Below, piece after piece: positions 29,604 to 35,176 of a stretch of DNA of 35,176 nt. The notes beneath the pieces were generated by a model. That model made no database searches. It was not told the origin of the DNA and saw nothing but the letters and a program-made list of their open reading frames with translations. Numbering within the stretch: position 1 is the stretch's first letter; each line of letters starts with the position of its first letter. The position numbers and the translations under genes were made by a program. The DNA comes from Chloroflexota bacterium (lineage in GTDB: Bacteria; Chloroflexota; UBA6077; FW602-bin22; JAMCYS01): assembly GCA_023473795.1 (NCBI GenBank), contig JAMCYS010000052.1:1-35176 (forward strand), written 5' to 3'.

Positions 29604-30715
29604 GCTCGCAGGCCAGCGGCTTCCCCGATCCTCTGCATCGGCCAGACACCAAACGGGCAGCGGTCGTCGCAGGCCCCGCACTCGACGCAGTCCGTAGCGG
29701 GGACCGGCAAGGCCGCCAGGGCGGCGAGCACCTCCTCTCGCGGGCGACCCTCTCCGGCATCGAGGGCCTGGATCGTGCGGCCGATGTCGATGCCCGCCGG
29801 GCAGGGTAGGCAGTGGTTGCAGTAGACGCACTCGCCCTCGCGATACTGGGCGAAGCTCGAGAGGACCTGGGAGAAGTCCCGCTCCGCGGCCGTGGCCTGC
29901 CAGACCGCCTGCGCTGCCGCCAGTTGCTCCAGGTCCTTGCAGCCCGGCACGATGGCCGAGAGTCCCGGCTGCGCCAAGACGTAGGCCAGGCACTGGAGCG
30001 GTGTTATCGCGGCCCGGCGCTCGAGCTCCATTTTGCCGCCGCCCGACTGCCAGCTCTCAATCGCCAGCTGCGGCTCCTGCCGCAGCAGCCGGCCGCCGGC
30101 ATATGGCTTCATCGCTACCAGGCCGATTCCCCGCTCGGCGCAGGTCTGGCACAGCTCCCTGCGTCCGGGCACGGCGTGGCCAGCCAGGTTTATGGGGAAC
30201 ATGAGCACGTCGACCACGCCGCTCTCGACCGCCTGCCGGGCCGTCGCCACGGTGTGGCCGCTGAAGCCGATGGTTCGGGCCTTGCCCGAGCCGCGCAAGC
30301 GCAGAGCCAGGTCCCGCAGCCCGCCCGCGCGCATGACCTCCGCGTAGTCATCCTGCGAGTCGATGTTGTGCAGGAAGAGGACGTCCACGTAGTCTGTCCG
30401 GTAGCGCGCCAGGAAGTCGTGGAACATCGTCTCGGCCAGCGCCGGGTCTCGCGTCTTGTCGTACTGCCCGTTGACGTCGATTGCCCCCAGGTGGGCGGTC
30501 AGGTGAACCCGCTGGCGCTGGCCGGCGAAGGCCGCGCCCATGTTGTCGCGGAAGTCGGGATTGGCGAAGAAGAGATCGAAATAGTTGACGCCGGCTCGGA
30601 TCGCCTCCCCGACGACGCCGGCCACGTGCTCGCGCGGTAGGTTGATCAAGTATTCCGTGCCGAGGCTGACGGCGCTCACCCGCCAGCCAGTACGCCCGAG
30701 CGTGCGGTATTCCAT
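29600..30715 (-). CDS. Aldo/keto reductase-like protein with two C-terminal [4Fe-4S] sites
   Basis: A 371-residue protein. The AKR barrel starts MEYRTLGRTGWRVSAVSLG and contains GFSGHTVATARQAVESG and VAMKPYAGG. The catalytic tetrad looks altered: Asp47 is present in YFDLFFANPD, but the Tyr position (about 52) is Asn and the Lys position (about 75) is His. A ferredoxin-like tail follows, with Cys296, 299, 302, 305 (CVYCNHCLPCP) and Cys343, 346, 349, 353 (CVECGACDDRCP). This subfamily is known from clostridia and Chloroflexota; a redox role with electrons from Fe-S clusters is likely, and NAD(P)H aldehyde reduction is doubtful. It is third in a minus-strand set after NagB-like and Gfo/Idh/MocA genes. 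Confidence 0.9.
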   Translation of the reverse strand: MEYRTLGRTGWRVSAVSLGTEYLINLPREHVAGVVGEAIRAGVNYFDLFFANPDFRDNMGAAFAGQRQRVHLTAHLGAIDVNGQYDKTRDPALAETMFHDFLARYRTDYVDVLFLHNIDSQDDYAEVMRAGGLRDLALRLRGSGKARTIGFSGHTVATARQAVESGVVDVLMFPINLAGHAVPGRRELCQTCAERGIGLVAMKPYAGGRLLRQEPQLAIESWQSGGGKMELERRAAITPLQCLAYVLAQPGLSAIVPGCKDLEQLAAAQAVWQATAAERDFSQVLSSFAQYREGECVYCNHCLPCPAGIDIGRTIQALDAGEGRPREEVLAALAALPVPATDCVECGACDDRCPFGVWPMQRIGEAAGLRA

Positions 30716-30778
30716 TTCCGACTATCTCCTCACCTTTCCCGCCTTGCCGCCGACACCCTGGGGGCCCGGACCCGGTGC

Positions 30779-31971
30779 CTAGACCGATTCCAGGTCGACC
30801 CGGCGACCCTCCTCCGCGGAGACGTAACCCGCGTAGCTCACCCAGACGATCTCCAACCCCAGCTCCGCCGTGCCGAGCGGGGGCGGTCGTTCAGCACTGC
30901 CTCCAGGCTGTCACGGATCTCCTGGGGGAAGCCCAGCAAGAAGTCCTCGTCCACGCTGGGATGGCTCCAGCCCGCTTTCGTCTCCAGCTTCTCCTGCAGG
31001 TACTCGCCGGCGAAGATGCCGGCGGAGGGCGCGTAGGCCTGCAGCAACGTGCTGTGCGTGAGGTCGCAGCGCACCCTTCCGTTGGAGAGAAAGACGTCGA
31101 GGCTGTCCTGCATCCCGCCTAGGACCGTGTCGGCCGCCGAGATTGTGGCTCGGGAACCGTCCTCGAACGCGATCAGCAGGGTGGCCCAGCTCTCCACGTC
31201 TTCCCAGCCGGTCACCAGCCAGGTTTCCTGCTCGCGCTGGACAGACGGAATCTGGCTGAGGTCGCCCACCTCCGCCGTCACGGAGCGGGCGCGGATTGGT
31301 CGGCCGTCGCGGCGCAAGCCCTCCTGCCACTTCAGGTAGAGGACGCAGCCGAGGGGATGGGAACCGAGCCGTAGGAGAGCGCCGCCTCCGGCCAGACGCC
31401 AGCTCTTGGCATAGGACGCGTGAGAGCCACTGTGGCACTCCTGGGCCCGGATCTCCAGGATCGTGCCCCCGCTGGCCTCCGCCAGACGCTTGGTTTTCTG
31501 GACGGCGGGCGCGTGTAGCCAGTTCTCGGCGTACATCAGGCGCACGCCCCGTTCCCGGGCCGCCCGCAGCAGGCGCTCGGCGCCACTAACGGCGCCCTCC
31601 AGCATGACTCGCTTGGGTGTCGAGCCCACGGGTTCGCGCGCCTCGGGCCCGCCGAAGTAGCCGGTGAGCGGTTTCTCGACCAGGACGTGCTTGCCGGCGG
31701 CGATGGCCTGCAGGGCGAAGGGCTGGTGCAGGTTGTTGGGCACGCAGAGGTCGACCAGCTGGACGCCTTTGTCGTCCAGCACCCGGCGATAGTCGTCGTA
31801 GGCCGCGGGTATGGCGAATTTGCGGGCCAACTCTTCCGCCCGCGCCCGCCCCTGGCCGGCGACCGCCACCAGCCGGGCGCCCAGGTCGGCAGCTCGGGCG
31901 TAGGCCCGCGCGTGCGTGCTGGCCGCGAAGCCGGCGCCGATCAAACCGACGCCGATAGTACGCTCGGCCAT
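30779..31971 (-). CDS. Gfo/Idh/MocA oxidoreductase with apparent frameshift near the 3' end
   Basis: Start ATG 31969-31971 behind AGGAGGG; the open frame reaching 32037 is not used. The Rossmann motif is GVGLIGAGFAASTHARAYA (about 8-26), with VEKPLTG around Glu99-Lys100-Pro101 for the active-site Lys. LRLGSHPLG and ENWLHAPAV are typical of sugar or inositol dehydrogenases. As written, the frame stops at 30838-30840 with a basic, unlike tail (ARRSWGWRSSG). Adding one base in the G5 run at 30879-30883 (C5 on the coding strand) restores GTAELGLEIVWVSYAGYVSA and a further 12 residues, ending in a stop at 30779-30781, a normal family C-terminus. Either a sequencing error in the homopolymer or a recent mutation. 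The gene follows the NagB-like stop by one base. Confidence 0.88.
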
Positions 31972-31972
31972 G

Positions 31973-32776
31973 CTAGTCCCTCCTGGTGCGGCAAAGCGCC
32001 GCCGAATCCAGATCGACATAAAGCCAGGCAGCGGCATGCCGGCGCAGCACCGTTGCCGGACAGTCAGGGGAGACCGGGCCTCGCAGTGTGTCGCGCACCG
32101 CCGTTGCCTTGCTCGGCCCCGGCACGACGCAATGCACCTGGCCTGCCCGCATCAGCGCGGGGATGGTCAGCGTCAACGCCTGCCTGGGCACTGCCGCCAG
32201 GTTGGGGAAGGTGCCGTCATGCACTTGTTGCTCGCGCGACTCCAGGGTCAGGTCTACGACCTTCACCGAGAGAGGGTCGGCGAAGTCGGCCACCGGCGGG
32301 TCGTTGAAGGCGAGGTGCCCGTTCTCGCCGATGCCGCAGCAGAGGATGTCGATGGGGGCCTCTGCCAGGAGCGCCGCATAACGCCGGCACTCGGCTGCCG
32401 TGTCAACCGCTAGGCCGTCGAGCGTATGGAACGCGGCCAGCTGGACGTGCAGGAAGAGGCTCTCCACCAGGAAGCGCGAAAAGCTTCGCGGGGAGTCGGC
32501 GCTTAACCCTACGTACTCGTCCAGGTGAAAAGTCGTCACCCGGTCCCAGGCGATGCCCGGCTGGTCTCTAAGCTCAGCCAGAAACTCGTTCTGGGAGGGC
32601 GCGGAGGCGAAGATCAGTCGCGCCTGACGCTGCTGCTGTAGCACTTCCCGCAGGCGCCGGCCCACGGCCCGCCCGGCCGCCAGGCCAAGGTCGGTCCGGT
32701 TGGCGTAGACCTCTGTACGCAAATTGTCCACCCTGAGGGTCTCTACCACTTGCAGTGGTCTATCGATGCTTGCCAC
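31973..32776 (-). CDS. Glucosamine-6-phosphate deaminase-like protein (NagB family)
   Basis: A 267-residue protein from GTG 32774-32776, with AAGGGAGG upstream; the longer open frame is spurious. The NagB fold is clear: LIFASAPSQNEFLAEL (substrate loop), FHLDEYVGL with Asp86 equal to the E. coli proton-transfer Asp72, GIGENGHLAFNDPP at 148-161, and VPGPSKATAV. In E. coli NagB the last loop is G-x-D-G-H-x-A-F-N-E; here Asp141 becomes Asn152 and Glu148 becomes Asp159, as in uncharacterised paralogues, so the substrate may be a different amino sugar phosphate or 6-phosphogluconolactone-like ester. It begins a minus-strand operon with the Gfo/Idh/MocA gene. Confidence 0.87.
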   Translation of the reverse strand: MASIDRPLQVVETLRVDNLRTEVYANRTDLGLAAGRAVGRRLREVLQQQRQARLIFASAPSQNEFLAELRDQPGIAWDRVTTFHLDEYVGLSADSPRSFSRFLVESLFLHVQLAAFHTLDGLAVDTAAECRRYAALLAEAPIDILCCGIGENGHLAFNDPPVADFADPLSVKVVDLTLESREQQVHDGTFPNLAAVPRQALTLTIPALMRAGQVHCVVPGPSKATAVRDTLRGPVSPDCPATVLRRHAAAWLYVDLDSAALCRTRRD

Positions 32777-32869
32777 GAGGCAGCCTCCCTTCCTTCCTCT
32801 CCGTCTAGTGACGGGCGGTCGACCGAGGCCGTTTAGGCCCTTGCCGGTAAGGGTGCAACCATGGGAGAG

Positions 32870-33155
32870 TATAATGGGGCCAGTGGGTAGATTGCGCAAG
32901 GGGTCGCGCCGCTCCCGAATCCGCATGTTCGCCGGCGCCCGGCTTGGCAGGGTGATTGTCGGGTGGCTATGTGAGGGAGGTGGGCTCAGCAAGCAAGCTG
33001 GCGCGAGAGTCGGTTTGCCAGCTGGCGAGAGACAGGGAGGGCAGCTTACGCCGGATGCGCTCGTCGTCGACGGCTCGGCGATCATGGGCGTCGCTACCAT
33101 CATTTGGCGCCAGTTCGTCAAGACTCGCGCGGGTGAGGACCCGCTGCCGGCTGCC
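32870..33155 (+). pseudogene. 5' part of a short ORF interrupted by the insertion sequence
   Basis: In the 362-base gap 32777-33138 an in-frame ATG at 32874 opens a frame that reaches the insertion. Removing the insertion and one target copy joins it in frame to PDPPS and a stop at 34608-34610, giving about 99 residues. The end (LTPDALVVDGSAIMGVATII, then WRQFVKTRAG) has strongly GC-biased third codon positions, as in real genes. The first half is Arg-rich and doubtful, and a TATAAT at 32870-32875 overlaps the ATG. The protein is not recognised. Whether it was a gene is uncertain. Confidence 0.35.
33139..33155. repeat. Left target-site duplication of the IS
   Basis: The 17 bases ACCCGCTGCCGGCTGCC immediately precede the left inverted repeat and recur exactly at 34576-34592. 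Confidence 0.85.
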
Positions 33156-34575
33156 CCCATACGCATCAAGCTAAGGGTTGACGATAAAGGAGCTTCTTTC
33201 GCAAGCTGAGAGTGTAAGCCCCGCAGCGCGAGAGGAGCTCCCGATGACCAGTGTAATCGAGATTGGGCAGGCGGTAAAGAGCGTGTTGAGCGTGGTTGGT
33301 GACAAGGTGGCACGCGAGACTGGCTTCACCAAGCGCCAGTCGAAGTTGACGGGTACGAAGTTTGTCCAGACCACTGTTCTGGGTTGGCTCAACAAGCCCG
33401 AGGCCACTCTGGACGAGCTCAGCCAGACCGCCGCCGCGGTCGGGGTGACGATCAGCGCCCAGGGGCTCGATCATCGCTTCACCCCCGAGGCAGCAGCTCT
33501 CTTGAAGCAGGTCCTTGACGCCGCGCTCAGCCAGATCATCGCCGCCGACCCGGTGGCTGTCCCGCCCTTGCGGCGCTTCAACGGGGTCATCGTCCAGGAC
33601 AGTTCCGTTATCAGCCTGCCTGATGCCTTGGTTCAAGTCTGGAAAGGTTGTGGTGGTAGCGATGGCCACCACGTCTCTGCCCTCAAACTGCAAGTACGCT
33701 TCGACTTGCTGACCGGCACCCTCCAGGGGCCGCTGCTCGAACCCGGACGGACCAACGACCGTGGCTCGGCTCCGCGGGCAACGCCTCTGGCAGCCAAAGC
33801 CCTGCGACTCGCCGACCTGGGCTATTTCAGCCTTGACCAACTCCGCGCCTTTGACGCCCAAGACGCCTACTTCCTTACCAGATTGTACTTGCGGACGGCT
33901 ATCTTCGACCACGAGGGCAATCGGCTGGCGCTTTCGACTATCCTCGCGGCGGCACATACCGGCCAAGTGGACCTCCCGGTCTTGATCGGCGCCACACAAC
34001 GTCTGCCAGTTCGCCTCCTAGCGGTGCGAGTACCCCAGGAAGTGGCTGATCAGCGTCGCCGCAGGCTCCGAGTGGAGGCTCGGAACAAGGGCGAGACTCC
34101 GAGCCAAGTGGGCCTGGCCTTCGCCGATTGGAACATCTTGGTCACCAACGTGCCCAAAGACAAGCTCTTGCTTACCGAGGCGATGGTCCTGGCGCGGGTT
34201 CGTTGGCAGAGCGAGCTCCTCTTCAAGCTCTGGAAGTCTCACGGCAAGGTCGATGAATGGCGCACCGAAAACCCTTGGCGGATCCTCTGTGAGACCTACG
34301 CCAAGCTCATCGCGATGATCGTCCAGCACTGGCTGTTCCTGGTCGGCTGTTGGGTCCACCCGAACCGTAGCCTGGTCAAGGCGGCTCAAACCGTCCGTGA
34401 CTACGCCCTGATGCTCGGGAGTGCCTTGGCCGGATACATCGATCTCGCCGTAACCATCGCGCGGATCCAGCGCTGTTTGGCGGCGGGCTGCCGGATGAAC
34501 CGACGTCGCAAGCAGCCCAACACCTATCAACTCCTACTCAACCTCCCGGAGGTTGCTTAGCTTGATGCGTATGGG
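33156..34575 (+). mobile_element. Complete IS4-like insertion sequence (1420 bp)
   Basis: Perfect 20-bp terminal inverted repeats: CCCATACGCATCAAGCTAAG at 33156-33175 and its exact complement at 34556-34575. It carries one transposase gene whose stop codon lies inside the right repeat. Flanked by a 17-bp direct repeat. Perfect ends, an intact transposase and an exact duplication suggest recent insertion. Confidence 0.95.
33244..34560 (+). CDS. IS4-family transposase (DDE type)
   Basis: A 438-residue transposase from ATG 33244 with GAGAGGAGC upstream; the frame is open from 33178 without a good ribosome site. N-terminal about 90 residues are helical DNA-binding. The DDE RNase-H-like core has VIVQDSSVISLPDAL (first Asp), LADLGYFSLDQLRAFD (second Asp, the IS4 pattern with DxGY), and, after a beta-rich insertion, the Y-x2-R-W-Q-x-E-L-LFKLWKSHG motif (RVRWQSELLFKLWKS) with the catalytic Glu. 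All three acidic residues appear present. The TAG stop overlaps the right terminal repeat. It shows no damage, so the element may be active. Confidence 0.95.
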   Translation: MTSVIEIGQAVKSVLSVVGDKVARETGFTKRQSKLTGTKFVQTTVLGWLNKPEATLDELSQTAAAVGVTISAQGLDHRFTPEAAALLKQVLDAALSQIIAADPVAVPPLRRFNGVIVQDSSVISLPDALVQVWKGCGGSDGHHVSALKLQVRFDLLTGTLQGPLLEPGRTNDRGSAPRATPLAAKALRLADLGYFSLDQLRAFDAQDAYFLTRLYLRTAIFDHEGNRLALSTILAAAHTGQVDLPVLIGATQRLPVRLLAVRVPQEVADQRRRRLRVEARNKGETPSQVGLAFADWNILVTNVPKDKLLLTEAMVLARVRWQSELLFKLWKSHGKVDEWRTENPWRILCETYAKLIAMIVQHWLFLVGCWVHPNRSLVKAAQTVRDYALMLGSALAGYIDLAVTIARIQRCLAAGCRMNRRRKQPNTYQLLLNLPEVA

Positions 34576-34592
34576 ACCCGCTGCCGGCTGCC
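34576..34592. repeat. Right target-site duplication of the IS
   Basis: Exact copy of the 17 bases at 33139-33155, directly after the right inverted repeat. Confidence 0.85.
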
Positions 34593-34640
34593 CCCGACCC
34601 ACCGTCGTAGCCAGCCGGCCAAGAGGCCGGAGCGTCTGTT

Positions 34641-34675
34641 GCAGCCCCCTGGTGTGTTCCAGCCCAGGGGGCTGC
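34641..34675. terminator. Hairpin downstream of the IS
   Basis: GCAGCCCCCTGG and CCAGGGGGCTGC pair perfectly over 12 bases around an 11-base loop, followed by TATCAC on the plus strand. It would end transcripts of the interrupted ORF or of the transposase; the U-run is poor. Confidence 0.5.
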
Positions 34676-34747
34676 TATCACGCCAATACGGCCACGCATT
34701 TGAAGGACTTGTCGCCCACCCTCACGGCCACTACCAGCGCCGCCGGC

Positions 34748-35128
34748 CTACAGCGGTAGGTCCTCGGCCTCCATGATGGGATGATCTTCTACCTCGAACC
34801 GCTCCCCACTGGTGCTATTTGGATTCTGCATCTTCTTTTGGAATGCCCTAACTCTATCTTGCAGATGCTGCAGGGAATCTTGTATTTCTCCATACTCCTT
34901 GATTAGCTCCCTCCGATGGCGTGCGTCCTCCGTTGCTGGGTCTTCCCATATGCTGCTTGAGGGGGAGTTCCAGGCCGGGTCCCCTAAGAACGCATCGATC
35001 TCATCTTGCATCTCTGCTGCGATCAGGTAGACCAGATTTTCCAGGAGCGTGTCGGCGGCCAGGGAATTCACCCACTTGAGGGCTTCCGCGGCCAAGTAAT
35101 TCACCCACCCCACGGCCAAGTTATTCAC
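34748..35128 (-). CDS. Hypothetical protein, coiled-coil prone, start within a DNA repeat
   Basis: A 126-codon frame whose first about 25 codons (VNNLAVGWVNYLAAEALKWVNSL) are encoded by the 18-bp repeat, so they are probably not the true N-terminus. The rest has the look of a real protein: LLENLVYLIAAEMQDEIDAFLG, then HRRELIKEYGEIQDSLQHLQDRVRAFQKKM, a likely coiled coil, and an acidic tail. Internal ATG at the MQDE codon is a possible start. No family recognised. The region is visibly more AT-rich than the rest of the window, which suggests foreign origin. It may belong to a mobile element extending beyond the right edge. Confidence 0.5.
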   Translation of the reverse strand: MNNLAVGWVNYLAAEALKWVNSLAADTLLENLVYLIAAEMQDEIDAFLGDPAWNSPSSSIWEDPATEDARHRRELIKEYGEIQDSLQHLQDRVRAFQKKMQNPNSTSGERFEVEDHPIMEAEDLPL

Positions 35129-35156
35129 CCAGGGTGACGGCCAAGTAATTCACCCA
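35057..35156. repeat. Four copies of an 18-bp repeat (GGCCAAGTAATTCACCCA)
   Basis: Copies begin at 35057 (GGCCAGGGAATTCACCCA), 35090 (exact), 35114 (one mismatch) and 35139 (exact). Spacings are 33, 24 and 25 bases, so the last is out of frame with the others. Repeated sites of this kind occur at the ends of IS21-type elements, where transposase binds several copies. Confidence 0.85.
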
Positions 35157-35176
35157 CCCGGTGTGCGGCAACAGCT

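Noticed and set aside
35057-35156. CRISPR-like repeats at the right edge
   Set aside because: Repeats are 18 bases with 6-15-base irregular gaps, too short for spacers.

Overview
The window is about 35 kb of GC-rich bacterial DNA, almost fully coding, with strong Shine-Dalgarno sites and sigma70-type promoters with 17-bp spacers. Gene content points to Chloroflexota or a similar high-GC, soil or thermophile-type lineage. That content includes long Ala/Pro/Thr linkers on an ABC binding lipoprotein, many URO-D/MetE-superfamily proteins, an HyuA-type ATPase with a permease, a DUF2795 protein, CopC-CopD, and dispersed GTAGGGGCG-type palindromic repeats. The taxonomic call is inference from gene style only; no rRNA or tRNA gene was recognised.

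Layout. 1-2537 (minus): a zinc-finger anti-sigma-like membrane protein running off the left edge, a Kef-type cation/proton antiporter and a small four-helix membrane protein. 2730-3416: deoC. 3613-10045 (plus): a GntR/FCD regulator with a very good promoter and a palindrome at its start site. It is followed by a URO-D-family protein, a multi-pass permease, an HyuA-like ASKHA ATPase without an HyuB partner, and a translationally coupled 220-residue protein carrying an HExxH motif. This is the best candidate here for an uncharacterised catabolic or transport system. 10046-10654 is non-coding and holds two different MITE-like palindromic elements. 10655-13137: a MetE/URO-D-like protein, a helical-repeat protein and a DinB-family protein. 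13140-13380 is a decayed SDR gene.

13441-19257 (minus): a large dCache-HAMP-PAS-GAF histidine kinase, a CopC-CopD fusion with an upstream small secreted membrane-anchored protein, and a pirin. A 5'-truncated creatininase fragment follows (19393-about 19725). 19852-20769: a glycyl-radical-enzyme activase with no glycyl-radical enzyme nearby. 20848-21041 is the second copy of the MITE-like element, again just upstream of a promoter. 21123-25737: a sugar-uptake locus of LacI regulator, lipoprotein binding protein and two permeases, with a LacI-type operator candidate and a strong intercistronic hairpin. No ATPase gene is present.

25985-32776 (mostly minus): another URO-D-family protein, a rhodanese lipoprotein, a DUF2795 protein and an SDR C-terminal remnant. 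On the plus strand are a PTH2-like protein and YwbE. Then comes a minus operon of a NagB-like deaminase, a Gfo/Idh/MocA oxidoreductase with an apparent frameshift at its 3' end, and an aldo/keto-reductase-like Fe-S protein. The LacI-ABC genes and the NagB/Gfo/AKR genes would fit uptake and processing of an amino sugar or modified sugar, but they are not one operon. 33156-34575 is a complete IS4-like insertion sequence with 20-bp perfect terminal inverted repeats and a 17-bp target duplication, inside a short ORF. The right edge (34748 onward) is more AT-rich, encodes an unknown protein, and begins in an 18-bp DNA repeat present four times.
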